Source: JAUILA01 sp050289805
GTDB taxonomy: Bacteria > Bacteroidota > Bacteroidia > Cytophagales > Cyclobacteriaceae
NCBI GenBank assembly: GCA_050289805.1
Contig: JBNKGL010000002.1
Location: forward strand, 62,001 to 126,000
Direction of reading: 5' to 3'
DNA length: 64,000 nucleotides
A program made the translations under genes and the position numbers. The first letter of the stretch is position 1. Each line of letters starts with the position of its first letter. The notes below the pieces were generated by a model, which was given only the letters and a program-made list of their open reading frames with translations, did no database searches and had not been told where the DNA came from. Below, piece after piece: positions 33,494 through 42,681 of the stretch.

Positions 33494-34855
33494 TCATTGC
33501 GCGGCGTTAAAACTTATAAGTTCTTGAATAATTAAAGGTTTTGACAGGAATTGTTGATCTCCGGTCTTCATATTCTTCAAAGAAAATCCGTCATTTTGCA
33601 TTTCAGATTCACCTGCAATTAACACAAAAGGTATATTTTTTTTATCGGCATACGAAAACTGTTTCTTCGCTTTCGCAACTTCCGGGTAAAGTTCGGCATG
33701 AATGCCCGCTGAACGCAGGCCCTGAAGAAATTCCAGTCCGTAATGCCATGATTCCGTATCAAAAGCCACGATCAGGGCTGTGGTAAAGGTGTTGGCCGAC
33801 TCCGGAAAGAGTGAAAGCTCTTCCATCACATCATACAATCTGTCAACCCCGAATGAAAAACCGATCCCGGAAATACCCGGTAAACCGAATACACCCGTTA
33901 GGTCGTCATACCGGCCACCGCCGCTTACGCTGCCAACACTCACCTTATTCACCTTTACCTCAAAGATACAGCCGGTGTAATAGGATAAACCCCGTGCCAG
34001 GAGAGGATCAAAGTCAACGTGCTCCATGCCGGATGATTTAATGAGGTCAAACACTTCACGTATATCCCTGATTCCTTCATTCCCGTCCGAAATGAAATTC
34101 TCTATCGCCTCAAGTGATAATAAAGTGGAATCAGTCAGAAGCGGCAAAAGCTTATCTGTCGCGCTTTCAGTAAAGCCCCGGTCTCTAAGTTCCTGCAGAA
34201 CTTTATCGGAACCGATCTTGTCAAGCTTATCGATTGCCACACATAATTCTGATTCCTTTCCGGGCTCTCCGATTGCCTCGGCAATAGCGCGGAGAATCCT
34301 GCGATGATTGATGCGAATGCTGTAATCCGTGATCCCGAGTTGTTTGAAAACTTCCCGGATCATCCAGATGACCTCCGCCTCACACAGCAGGGAGTCAGTA
34401 CCCACGACATCCGCATCACATTGCTGAAATTCACGATATCTGCCCCGTTGCGGACGATCTGCTCTCCATACAGGCTGTATTTGGTAACGCTTGAACGGCA
34501 TGGAAATCTTATGCTGATTCATGACAACATAGCGTGCAAACGGTACTGTGAGATCGTATTTAAGTCCTTTCTCACTGATGAGCCCGGCAAGGTGTTTCGA
34601 ACCTTTGCTGTAATCGGATTCAGACGTTTTGGAAAGGAAATCACCGCTATTTAGTATTTTATACAACAGTTGATCCCCTTCATCACCATATTTCCCGGTT
34701 AATACGTCCAGGTTCTCCATGGCCGGTGTTTCCAGCGGCATAAATCCGAATTTGCGAAATACCTTTCTGATCGTATCAAGAATATAATTCCGCCGGGCCA
34801 TTTCTTCTGGTCCGAAGTCACGCGTTCCTTTCGGTAAGGATGGTTTTGAGCTCAT
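33494..34855 (-). CDS. hisS: histidyl-tRNA synthetase
   Basis: Class II aminoacyl-tRNA synthetase charging tRNA-His. From the ATG at 34855 the protein has 453 residues. Class II motif 1 region begins at LPKGTRDFGPEEMARR; motif 2 is QPVWRADRPQRGRYREFQQCD; the histidine-specific LARGLSYYTG and GGGRYDDL and motif 3 GIGFSFGVDRL are present, then the anticodon-binding domain (about 365-450). An in-frame ATG at 34888 would add 11 residues but would place the start upstream of the promoter box at 34861, so 34855 is preferred. Confidence 0.95.
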   Translation of the reverse strand: MSSKPSLPKGTRDFGPEEMARRNYILDTIRKVFRKFGFMPLETPAMENLDVLTGKYGDEGDQLLYKILNSGDFLSKTSESDYSKGSKHLAGLISEKGLKYDLTVPFARYVVMNQHKISMPFKRYQIQPVWRADRPQRGRYREFQQCDADVVGTDSLLCEAEVIWMIREVFKQLGITDYSIRINHRRILRAIAEAIGEPGKESELCVAIDKLDKIGSDKVLQELRDRGFTESATDKLLPLLTDSTLLSLEAIENFISDGNEGIRDIREVFDLIKSSGMEHVDFDPLLARGLSYYTGCIFEVKVNKVSVGSVSGGGRYDDLTGVFGLPGISGIGFSFGVDRLYDVMEELSLFPESANTFTTALIVAFDTESWHYGLEFLQGLRSAGIHAELYPEVAKAKKQFSYADKKNIPFVLIAGESEMQNDGFSLKNMKTGDQQFLSKPLIIQELISFNAAQ

Positions 34856-34860
34856 GGAAA

Positions 34861-34868
34861 CAAAACTA
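34861..34868 (-). promoter_or_regulatory. -7 promoter box abutting the hisS start
   Basis: Minus-strand TAGTTTTG is a full match to TAnnTTTG and ends 5 bases before the ATG at 34855, predicting a transcript with almost no leader. No clear -33 motif is seen. Confidence 0.5.
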
Positions 34869-34955
34869 CAAAAAAACTGCGAAGCCATGCTTTGAACTTT
34901 TATACCCGGAAATGAAAATAGTGGGAGAAGCCTTTAAATAAATTAATTATTCTAT

Positions 34956-34963
34956 TATCTTTG
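34956..34963 (+). promoter_or_regulatory. promoter box of the small basic protein gene
   Basis: TATCTTTG, followed by C, is a full match to TAnnTTTG(C). The predicted leader to the ATG at 34992 is about 25 bases. Confidence 0.6.
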
Positions 34964-34991
34964 CACCCTTATTTGATCAAAATTCAAGGAC

Positions 34992-35189
34992 ATGGCTATT
35001 ACCAGACTTAAGAGAAAAGCAAAGAGAAATAAAACCAGGGCATCTGTACGTCAGGCGAATATCAAGCGATTAAACACCAAGCCGGTGATTAAATCAGTCG
35101 ATGTTGAGGCGATTAAAGAAGAATTCGAAAAGAAATCTTCCAAGCCTGCGAAGAAAGAAACGAAGAAAGAAGACAAGAGCGAGGCTTAA
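34992..35189 (+). CDS. small lysine-rich basic protein, function unknown
   Basis: 65 residues, extremely basic N-terminal half (ITRLKRKAKRNKTRASVRQA) followed by a mixed-charge Lys/Glu tail. I do not recognise a named family, but the compact monocistronic unit, with a consensus promoter box upstream and a strong terminator downstream, argues that it is a real and well-expressed gene. The composition fits a nucleic-acid- or ribosome-binding protein. Confidence 0.75.
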   Translation: MAITRLKRKAKRNKTRASVRQANIKRLNTKPVIKSVDVEAIKEEFEKKSSKPAKKETKKEDKSEA

Positions 35190-35227
35190 TCTTCCCCGGA
35201 TAAAGCTTCTGTTCTTGTTGACTATAT

Positions 35228-35251
35228 ACCCGTCGAAAGACGGGTTTTTTT
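35228..35251 (+). terminator. intrinsic terminator of the small basic protein gene
   Basis: ACCCGTC (35228-35234) and GACGGGT (35239-35245) form a perfect 7-base stem around a GAAA tetraloop, followed by a run of seven T. It overlaps the last codon of the convergent phosphoesterase gene by 2 bases. Confidence 0.93.
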
Positions 35252-35750
35252 ATGCCCTTTTTCCAAGTTCGATCACTTGTAAATCCTTGATGGCTCCCGA
35301 ATCCAGTGAGAATCGCACCAAGGTTGAAATCTTATGAAAACCCTGTTTTCCGGCAGCACCCGGATTAATGTGCAGCAGGTTGTCAATGTTGGGATCCCGC
35401 ATAATTTTAAGAATATGCGAATGCCCGTCGATGAACAGATCGGGCTTTTCCTGCTGGATAATCTTTCGGACCCTGCTGTTATAGCGGGGAGGATATCCCC
35501 CGATGTGAGTCATGTAAATTCGTACACCTTCCAATGTAAAGAAAAGATCCTCAGGATAGCGTGCGCGTAAATCCTTTCCATCTATATTACCGTAAACAGC
35601 ACGCAGTGGTTTAAATTTTTCCAGCTGATCTGCTGTATCTGTAATGCCAATATCTCCGGCATGCCATATTTCATCGCATTCTTCAAAATAGACGAAGATT
35701 TTTGGGTTCAGAAAGCCGTGTGTGTCAGACAGTAAGCCTATCCGTTTCAT
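35250..35750 (-). CDS. YfcE/MJ0936-type metallophosphoesterase
   Basis: Calcineurin-like phosphoesterase of 166 residues with all metal motifs: LLSDTHG (about 7-12), WHAGDIG (about 30-36), VYGNID, MTHIGG and DGHSH. Relatives hydrolyse phosphodiesters in vitro; the cellular substrate is unknown. It is a single gene, convergent with the small basic protein gene, with which it shares the terminator region. Confidence 0.9.
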   Translation of the reverse strand: MKRIGLLSDTHGFLNPKIFVYFEECDEIWHAGDIGITDTADQLEKFKPLRAVYGNIDGKDLRARYPEDLFFTLEGVRIYMTHIGGYPPRYNSRVRKIIQQEKPDLFIDGHSHILKIMRDPNIDNLLHINPGAAGKQGFHKISTLVRFSLDSGAIKDLQVIELGKRA

Positions 35751-35822
35751 AATTCAATGAATTAAACGATAGTTTTGAACAAGGTTAAGTGGAAACCGGC
35801 AAATTACAATGGTCTATTTATA

Positions 35823-35830
35823 TATCTTTG
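35823..35830 (+). promoter_or_regulatory. promoter box of the thioredoxin-like gene
   Basis: TATCTTTG fully matches TAnnTTTG. The predicted leader to the ATG at 35851 is about 17 bases. Confidence 0.55.
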
Positions 35831-35850
35831 GGGCCTAAATCGGACTGATT

Positions 35851-36408
35851 ATGGCATTAACACCCTCAAAAATGCTTCCGCTGGGAACAGAAGCCCCGGA
35901 TTTTACATTACCGGATACGGTTTCCGGGCAAAATTTGTCGTATGCCGACATACGCGGTGAAAAAGGAACCCTGGTCATGTTTATTTGCAATCACTGTCCG
36001 TACGTGAAACACGTACAGTCTGAGCTCGTAAAACTTTCCAATGACTACACGAGTGAAGGCGTGGGGTTTGTGGCGATCAGTTCAAATGATGTTGAGAAAT
36101 ATCCTGAAGACGGCCCGGAACGAATGCGGGAGGTTGCCCGTAAGTGGGGTTATTCATTTCCATATCTGTTTGATGAGACCCAAGGTGTCGCCAGGGATTT
36201 TCAAGCTGCCTGCACGCCGGATTTCTATCTTTTTGACCACCAGGATAAGCTTGTGTACCGGGGGCAGCTCGATGCATCACGGCCGGGAAACGGAAAGCCA
36301 CTGGATGGTAAGGACATGAGACAGGCCCTGGATGACCTGATCCATGGGAATCCTGTAAGTGAAAAACAGGTCCCAAGCCAGGGCTGCAATATTAAGTGGA
36401 AATCCTGA
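35851..36408 (+). CDS. thioredoxin-fold (AhpC/TSA-like) protein
   Basis: Cytoplasmic thioredoxin-fold protein of 185 residues. It shows GTEAPDFTLPDTVSG, the active-site pair C46-x-x-C49 in ICNHCPYVK, and the cis-proline region CTPDFYLFD. A third cysteine near the C-terminus (SQGCNIKWK) is conserved in this family as I know it. It probably reduces peroxides or disulfides, partner unknown. No signal peptide. It ends exactly where the convergent M1 peptidase gene ends. Confidence 0.87.
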   Translation: MALTPSKMLPLGTEAPDFTLPDTVSGQNLSYADIRGEKGTLVMFICNHCPYVKHVQSELVKLSNDYTSEGVGFVAISSNDVEKYPEDGPERMREVARKWGYSFPYLFDETQGVARDFQAACTPDFYLFDHQDKLVYRGQLDASRPGNGKPLDGKDMRQALDDLIHGNPVSEKQVPSQGCNIKWKS

Positions 36409-38043
36409 TCAGTTAATTTCCATTAAGCTGATATAATAATCGGGATTTACCGAAAACGCAAAATCTGGCGATGATGCCTCATAGGTTTGCCAGCTATTGG
36501 TGACACTGAGCCTGACAGATTCTCCGTCGACAGATACATCAACGGGCATTTTAAAGCGCCTGATCGTGTTATTCCATCGGTAGTAAAGCGTATTGCCTTT
36601 CCTTGCATATTCAAGCACAGGCACTCGTATGTCGCGGAGATACTGGTCAAAAACAGGGGATAGTGCTTGTCCCGTTTCTTTTATCATGTACGATTCGATC
36701 ATCTGGGTTGTCACCGTTTCATGATAGAACTCTTTATTCAGACCACGTAAAACATCTCTCCAGAGGCTGTCGTCATTTACAATTTGCCGGATCATATGAA
36801 GCATGTTGGCTCCTTTGTAATACATGTCGCCGGAGCCGGAATGGTTCACATTGTAAATTCCAATGATTGGTTCTTCATTCTGAATATTCATCCGCGTACC
36901 ACGTGTATAGGCCCCGGCAGCCTCTTTTCCGAAATAATAATCCAGGAACAGGTTTTCTGAGTATGCTGTGAAACTTTCATGGATCCACATATCCGCAATA
37001 TCCTTGTATGTGATGTTGTTGGCGAACCATTCATGGCCGGACTCATGGACGATGATGAAATCAAATTTCAAACCCCATCCACTGCTGCTCAGATCACGGC
37101 CCCTGTAGCCGTTTTGAAACCCATTCCCATAGGTTACGGAACTTTGGTGTTCCATGCCAAGATAGGGGACCTGGACCAGTTTGAATCCATCCTCATAGAA
37201 GGGATAAGGGCCAAACCAGTACTCGAATGCTTTCATCATCCTTGGAGCCTCTTTAAACTGCTCCCGGGCTGCTTTTTCATCTTTAGGCAAAACATAGTAG
37301 TCCATCGAGAGCGGGCCATTCTCACCGTCATACGTTTCGGAAAAATGTACATAATCCCCGATGTTGATGTTCACACCGTAATTATTGATGGGGTTGTCGA
37401 CAAACCAGTGATAAGTCGTAAATTTTTTCCCCTTTTCAACCTTTCTCAACCGTCCATTCGATACGTTCATCAATCCTTTTGGAACTGCCACGCTGATAAG
37501 CATACTATCCGGTTCATCGTACATATGGTCCTTACAGGGCCACCAAAGGCTTGCTCCGTCTCCCTGACAACTGCTGGCGACAAAGGGATTACCCTTTTCA
37601 TCCCGCTGCCAGGTAATGCCCCCACTCCAGGGTGGGTTCGGACTAACGCGAGGCCGGCCTTCATACATAACCTTAACTGTTCCAATGGTGCCAATTGCCT
37701 GCTTCTCCAATCCGTCGATGAAATATGCATTCCCTTCACGTCGAAATTCCAATGCCCTGCCGTTTTCCTCGACACCGGTAATTATTAACGGCGGCTGAAG
37801 GTCAATCTGCATTGTAACAACATCGCTTAATACCTTGTAGGTAATCGAGTTGCTCCCTTTAATGGTCGAATCCGCAGGGTTTACAGTGATGTCGAGGTGG
37901 TAGTATACCAGGTCCCACCAGGAGCGTTCAGGAGTGATGGAACCCCGAAGGGTATCCTGCCTGGTAAATGTCTGGCCCAGTAAGCCAGTAGAAAGGGCCA
38001 TGAATCCAAGGAATAAAATGTATCTGCAGACACGCATGATCAC
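36409..38043 (-). CDS. exported M1-family metallopeptidase
   Basis: Zinc peptidase of 544 residues with a signal peptide (about 1-23). The substrate motif GMEHQSS corresponds to GxMEN, and HESGH followed 18 residues later by Glu (WIHESFTAYSE) is the complete zinc site. It lacks the large C-terminal helical domain of aminopeptidase N (about 850 residues), being truncated after about 100 residues beyond the catalytic domain, as in other short secreted M1 proteins. Likely a periplasmic or outer-surface aminopeptidase. The start overlaps the upstream cystathionine gene by 4 bases. Confidence 0.9.
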   Translation of the reverse strand: MIMRVCRYILFLGFMALSTGLLGQTFTRQDTLRGSITPERSWWDLVYYHLDITVNPADSTIKGSNSITYKVLSDVVTMQIDLQPPLIITGVEENGRALEFRREGNAYFIDGLEKQAIGTIGTVKVMYEGRPRVSPNPPWSGGITWQRDEKGNPFVASSCQGDGASLWWPCKDHMYDEPDSMLISVAVPKGLMNVSNGRLRKVEKGKKFTTYHWFVDNPINNYGVNINIGDYVHFSETYDGENGPLSMDYYVLPKDEKAAREQFKEAPRMMKAFEYWFGPYPFYEDGFKLVQVPYLGMEHQSSVTYGNGFQNGYRGRDLSSSGWGLKFDFIIVHESGHEWFANNITYKDIADMWIHESFTAYSENLFLDYYFGKEAAGAYTRGTRMNIQNEEPIIGIYNVNHSGSGDMYYKGANMLHMIRQIVNDDSLWRDVLRGLNKEFYHETVTTQMIESYMIKETGQALSPVFDQYLRDIRVPVLEYARKGNTLYYRWNNTIRRFKMPVDVSVDGESVRLSVTNSWQTYEASSPDFAFSVNPDYYISLMEIN

Positions 38044-39179
38044 GAGAGTGCTTGTTCGAGATCTGCGATCAGGTCATCAGCGTCTTCTATACCCACGCTT
38101 AAACGAATCAGCGAATCCAGAAGTCCTACTTTCAGGCGTTCCTCCCGTGGAATACTGGCATGCGTCATGGTCGCCGGGTGGTTTGCAAGCGATTCAACAC
38201 CGCCAAGTGATTCTGCCAGGGAGAAGTAGTGGAATTTTTCCATTACCCTGAATGCGTCTTCCTGGTTGCCATTCACCAAAGTGAACGAGATCATTCCGCC
38301 AAATCCACGCATTTGTGCCTTCGCGACTGCATGATTTGGATGGTCCTCAAAACCGGGCCAGTAAACTTTGTCTACTTTGGGATGATTACGAAGGTACTTC
38401 GCGATAATTTCACCGTTCTGACAATGACGATCCATCCTCAGGTGGAGTGTTTTTATGCCGCGCAATACCAGAAAGCAATCCTGAGGCCCGGGAGTCGCAC
38501 CGCATGAATTCTGAATGAAAGCCAGGTCCTCCTGGAGTTTCGGGTCATTCACGACAAGCGCACCCATTACAACATCTGAATGACCGCCTAGATATTTCGT
38601 TACAGAATGCATAACGATATCTGCGCCAAGATCCATTGGGCTTTGAAGGTAAGGTGTTGCGAATGTATTATCTACCGCCACAAGGATGTTATGTTCTTTG
38701 GCAAGTTCCACAACTCTTGCGATGTCGATCACATTCATCATCGGATTGGTAGGGGTTTCCAGCCAGATGAGTCGTGTATTTTTATTGATCAATGGAGAAA
38801 TTTCATGAACGTCGCCCATTCCGGTGAAGTGAAAGCGGATGCCGTATTTCTCAAAGACTTTTTTAAATATCCTGTATGTTCCGCCATAGAGGTCATTTGC
38901 AGCGATCACCTCATCTCCGGGATTCAGCAATTTGATCACCGCGTCAATGGCGGCAAGGCCAGATGCGAAGCATAAGCCGAACTTCCCGTTTTCAAGTGCG
39001 GCAATGCTGTTTTGCAGCGCAGTTCGGGTTGGATTATGTGTTCTGGAATATTCATAGCCTTTGTGTTTTCCCGGTGAGGCCTGCACATAGGTACTCGTTT
39101 GAAAAATAGGGGTCATTATCGCTCCTGTGGAGGGATCTGGTTCCACCCCTGCGTGAATTGCTTTAGTTCCGAATTTCAT
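38040..39179 (-). CDS. cystathionine gamma-synthase/gamma-lyase family enzyme
   Basis: PLP-dependent Cys/Met-metabolism enzyme of 379 residues. It shows KAIHAGVEPDPSTGAIMTPI, YSRTHNPTR, FASGLAAIDAV, ETPTNPMMNVID, and the PLP lysine in HSVTKYLGGHSDVVMG. Synthase and lyase activities cannot be separated from sequence by eye; the overall look fits the CGS/CGL group rather than methionine gamma-lyase. It lies 44 bases downstream of the E2 gene on the same strand. Confidence 0.9.
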   Translation of the reverse strand: MKFGTKAIHAGVEPDPSTGAIMTPIFQTSTYVQASPGKHKGYEYSRTHNPTRTALQNSIAALENGKFGLCFASGLAAIDAVIKLLNPGDEVIAANDLYGGTYRIFKKVFEKYGIRFHFTGMGDVHEISPLINKNTRLIWLETPTNPMMNVIDIARVVELAKEHNILVAVDNTFATPYLQSPMDLGADIVMHSVTKYLGGHSDVVMGALVVNDPKLQEDLAFIQNSCGATPGPQDCFLVLRGIKTLHLRMDRHCQNGEIIAKYLRNHPKVDKVYWPGFEDHPNHAVAKAQMRGFGGMISFTLVNGNQEDAFRVMEKFHYFSLAESLGGVESLANHPATMTHASIPREERLKVGLLDSLIRLSVGIEDADDLIADLEQALS

Positions 39180-39223
39180 AAAGGGTATATAAGAGGAGGG
39201 GAGAGTTCCCCTCCGTTCATTTT

Positions 39224-40534
39224 TTAAATTGATGTGTTGGGATCAAATCTTTCCAGGTAATCCGCAACCCGTCGTACGACCATTCCGCCCAGTGAACCAT
39301 CAACAACGCGATGGTCATAGCTATGAGAAAGAAACATTTTATGTCGAATCGCAATGGCATCTCCATGTTCGGTTTCCACCACCGCAGGTTTTTTGGTAAT
39401 TGCGCCGAGAGCCAGGATAGCAACCTGAGGCTGCATAATAATCGGTGTACCCATAACATTACCGAAGGAGCCTACATTTGATATGGAGAATGTTCCTCCG
39501 GAAAGCTCATCAGGCTTTAACTGATTATTCCGTGCTCTCCTTGCGAGATCGTTCACTTTTTTTGCCAATCCGGTAATATTATATTGATCCGCGTTATGGA
39601 TTACCGGTACAATCAGGTTTCCACTGGGAAGTGCCACAGCCATACCAATGTTAATATCACGTTTCTTGATGATCCTGTCTCCATCGACCTGGATATTGAT
39701 CATTGGATAATCCTTAATTGCCTTGACAACCGCATCGATGAAAATGGGGGTGAAGGTAAGATTGTCACCTTCACGTTTTTTAAATTCATTCTTTTTCCGG
39801 TTACGCCAGAAAACCACCTCGGTGACATCGGCTTCCACAAAGGACGTCACATGCGGGGAGATACGCTTTGAATCAACCATACGCTGTGCAATCATTTTAC
39901 GCATACGGTCCATTTCAATGATCTCATCCTCGGCACTTACCGAAATATTCACTTTCTGGGCCGGTGCAGACTGTACAGTTGTAGTGGCAGGCGCTTCCAT
40001 TGTGCTCACGCCGGTTCCCCTGGTTTCAAGGTAAGAGAGTATATCATGCTTGGTGACCCGGCCTTCTTTGCCGCTTCCCGGTATTTGTTCCAGTTCTTCT
40101 TTCCCGATACCTTCTTCTTTGGCTATATTTTTTACTAGAGGTGAGTAGAAACGGCCATTCGAATTTGATGGAATATCCTGTCCATTACTGGTACTCCCGT
40201 TGGATGTGGCTGCAACGGCCTCCTGAACTTTTTCAACTTCAACGGCGGGAACCTCAGCGGGAGGAGCAGGGGCATCTTTCGTTTTTTCTTCCTTTTCGGT
40301 GGTAATGATCGCGATGGGATTTCCTACAGGAACGACATCGCCTTCATTTGCCAGAATTTTAGTAAGTACACCGGCATGGGTGGAGGGTACTTCGGTATCA
40401 ACCTTGTCGGTCGCTACTTCCAGTACGCTTTCATCTTCCTCAATTGTATCACCTTCCTTTTTCAGCCAGGTGAGTACAGTCGCTTCCATTATGCTTTCAC
40501 CCATTTTGGGCATGATTAACTCTACTTGTGCCAT
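39224..40534 (-). CDS. 2-oxo acid dehydrogenase E2 dihydrolipoamide acyltransferase
   Basis: E2 core of a 2-oxo acid dehydrogenase complex, 436 residues. One lipoyl domain (about 2-78, lipoylated K44 in ATDKVDTEVPS), a Pro/Ala/Glu linker, the E1/E3-binding domain (about 132-168: YSPLVKNIAKEEGIGKEELE) and the catalytic domain (about 205-432) ending in HSYDHRVVDG. The DKVDTEVPS context is common in branched-chain or mixed-substrate E2s, so acyl specificity is open. It lies downstream of cinA and upstream of the cystathionine gene. Confidence 0.88.
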   Translation of the reverse strand: MAQVELIMPKMGESIMEATVLTWLKKEGDTIEEDESVLEVATDKVDTEVPSTHAGVLTKILANEGDVVPVGNPIAIITTEKEEKTKDAPAPPAEVPAVEVEKVQEAVAATSNGSTSNGQDIPSNSNGRFYSPLVKNIAKEEGIGKEELEQIPGSGKEGRVTKHDILSYLETRGTGVSTMEAPATTTVQSAPAQKVNISVSAEDEIIEMDRMRKMIAQRMVDSKRISPHVTSFVEADVTEVVFWRNRKKNEFKKREGDNLTFTPIFIDAVVKAIKDYPMINIQVDGDRIIKKRDINIGMAVALPSGNLIVPVIHNADQYNITGLAKKVNDLARRARNNQLKPDELSGGTFSISNVGSFGNVMGTPIIMQPQVAILALGAITKKPAVVETEHGDAIAIRHKMFLSHSYDHRVVDGSLGGMVVRRVADYLERFDPNTSI

Positions 40535-40600
40535 TCTAACGTGTTTTGTCCAACAAAACTTTAGTCAATTCCAGATAAATTCGACTGTAAATTTACTATT

Positions 40601-41869
40601 TTACTCTGTTACTTCAATCGTTTTCGATAATCTTATCCGAATCATGTTCAATACTGCAACTGCACTGGCCCGGATGTTTACCTCCCTGTCTTTCCATAGC
40701 TGAAGTTTGCGTGCATAGGATTCCTTGCCGTCGTCATAGGCGATCCAAACGGTACCAACAGGCTTTTCAGGTGTGCCGCCACCCGGGCCGGCGATGCCTG
40801 TTGTAGCGACACCAATATTTGCTCCTGTTTTAATGCGTACGCCCGCTGCCATTTCAAGGGCTGTTTGTTCACTCACTGCCCCATGGTCCATCAGTGTCTG
40901 ATGATTCACACCGAGAAGTGCTTCCTTAATCGTGTTCTCGTAGGCAATTACAGAACCTACAAAATATTCGGAACTGCCGGGAACTGATGTAATGAGGTGT
41001 GAAAGATATCCGCCTGTACAACTCTCGGCTGCTGCAATAGTCAGGCACTGGTCACAAAGCATTCTGCCAATCACTTCCTGGATTTCATCCTTGTCAAAAC
41101 CATAAATATAATTACCTGCAAGGGGCATGAGCCTTGCAATCTCTGCCTCTACCTGTTCTTCCAGCTGTTTGCGGTCATCGCCAAATGCGGTGAGCCTCAG
41201 CCTGACCTGTCCCAGGCTTGGCAGATAGGCCAGTTTTATATTTTCTGGGAGCGCGTCCTCCCATTCCTGAATTTTATTGGCGAGCCAGGATTCACCAATA
41301 CCGATGGTTTTCACCAGCTTGTGATAGATAACGGCGGTTTCAAAAACCTCATGCAGTCGCGGTATCACCGTATCGGTCATCATTTTTTTCATTTCATGCG
41401 GTACACCCGGCATCGAAACAAAAACTTTTCCATTCCGCTCAAACCACATTCCGGGAGCAGTTCCCAGTTTATTTTCCACCACTTCACAGCACGTCGGAAG
41501 CGTCGCCTGCAATTCGTTTATCGGTGTAAGTTCGAGACCCTTCGAGTGAAAAAATTCCTTAACCTGTCGAAGGGCCTCCTGATTGGGTTCCATGCCGCAA
41601 TCGAAATATTTTGCCAGCAGTGGTTTTGTAAGATCATCCCTGGTAGGCCCTAAACCTCCTGTAATTAAAACAATGTCTGCCCTGCTTTCGGCTTCTCTGA
41701 AAGCCCGCAGAATATCGTTTTCGATATCTCCAACCGTTGTTTTTTGCGTAATACGTATACCTGCTCTGTCGAGGATGTCACTGATCCACTGACTGTTGGT
41801 ATCCAGAATTTGTCCGTACAAAATCTCATCACCTATGGTGAGGATTTCGGCCTTTATGATTTGATCCAT
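40601..41869 (-). CDS. cinA: CinA-like nicotinamide-nucleotide amidohydrolase
   Basis: Two-domain CinA protein, 422 residues. The N-terminal COG1058/MoCF-like domain (about 1-170) has EILTIGDEILYGQILDTNSQ and GGLGPTRDDLT; the C-terminal NMN deamidase domain (about 260-415) has AESCTGGYLSHLITSVPGSS and ATTGIAGPGGGTPEKPVGTV. It recycles NMN from pyridine-nucleotide breakdown; the competence name is historical. First gene of a minus-strand run toward the E2 gene (66-base gap). Confidence 0.93.
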   Translation of the reverse strand: MDQIIKAEILTIGDEILYGQILDTNSQWISDILDRAGIRITQKTTVGDIENDILRAFREAESRADIVLITGGLGPTRDDLTKPLLAKYFDCGMEPNQEALRQVKEFFHSKGLELTPINELQATLPTCCEVVENKLGTAPGMWFERNGKVFVSMPGVPHEMKKMMTDTVIPRLHEVFETAVIYHKLVKTIGIGESWLANKIQEWEDALPENIKLAYLPSLGQVRLRLTAFGDDRKQLEEQVEAEIARLMPLAGNYIYGFDKDEIQEVIGRMLCDQCLTIAAAESCTGGYLSHLITSVPGSSEYFVGSVIAYENTIKEALLGVNHQTLMDHGAVSEQTALEMAAGVRIKTGANIGVATTGIAGPGGGTPEKPVGTVWIAYDDGKESYARKLQLWKDREVNIRASAVAVLNMIRIRLSKTIEVTE

Positions 41870-41967
41870 TACATGCCTGGTTACTTCATTTCTTTAACAA
41901 ATATCCATGATTGTAAATGAAGTTTGGTCTGGAATTTGATAAATACATAATAATCTACAATACTAAC

Positions 41968-42681
41968 ATGAAGAATTACCTGCTGTTACTAACATTTTTT
42001 GCGATTTCCTGCACTTCGGCTCAGATAAATCAGACATTGGGCGATATCAATAATACCATCAGCGGTGGTGGTGTTACCGAAAACGACGTAGCGAATGGTT
42101 TAAAGGAAGCGCTGATAAAAGGGGTTCAGAAAAGCGGCGAAACGGCCGGTGTGCCTGATGGTTTTTTAAAACGTCCTGAAATAAAGATTCCTTTTCCTGA
42201 GGATGTTGAAAAGGTGGAAACCAGATTGAGGCAAATCGGGCTGGGCAGTGAAGTCGATAAGTTCGTGGAATCAATGAATCATGGTGCGGAGGATGCCGCC
42301 GCATTGGCAGTGCCTATTTTCACACAGGCAGTAAAGGAGATGACCGTTCAGGATGCATGGGGAATATTGAAAGGCAATGATGTGGCGGCGACGGATTATT
42401 TGCGTGAAAAGACCTCGGATCAGCTTTATGTCGCCTTTGAACCGGTAGTAAAGAGTTCCCTGGAAAAAGTGAATGCGACGCGTTATTACGCCGATATTAT
42501 CAATACCTATAATAAGATACCGCTGGTCCAGAAAGTGGATCCTGATCTGAATGCCTATGTTACTCAAAAGGCTATGGACGGACTATTTTACCTGATCGCT
42601 CAGGAAGAAAAGAAGATCAGGGAAGATCCTCTGGAACGAACTTCAGATTTGTTAAGGAAAGTCTTTAAAATGCAGGATTAA
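41968..42681 (+). CDS. DUF4197 lipoprotein
   Basis: 237-residue lipoprotein starting at the ATG at 41968, which gives a clean signal and lipobox (LLLTFFAISC). A longer in-frame start at 41917 would bury the signal. The rest matches DUF4197 as I know it: LKEALIKGVQKSG, PEDVEKVETRLRQIGLG, FTQAVKEMTVQDAWGILKG and DATDYLREKT-like blocks. Function unknown. Its last 4 bases overlap the convergent serine protease gene. Confidence 0.85.
   Translation: MKNYLLLLTFFAISCTSAQINQTLGDINNTISGGGVTENDVANGLKEALIKGVQKSGETAGVPDGFLKRPEIKIPFPEDVEKVETRLRQIGLGSEVDKFVESMNHGAEDAAALAVPIFTQAVKEMTVQDAWGILKGNDVAATDYLREKTSDQLYVAFEPVVKSSLEKVNATRYYADIINTYNKIPLVQKVDPDLNAYVTQKAMDGLFYLIAQEEKKIREDPLERTSDLLRKVFKMQD

Noticed and set aside
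36979..37788. 269-residue open frame antisense to the M1 peptidase gene
   Set aside because: The opposite strand carries a full zinc peptidase with all motifs. The antisense frame has no recognisable domain, no signal and fits codon-mirror effects.
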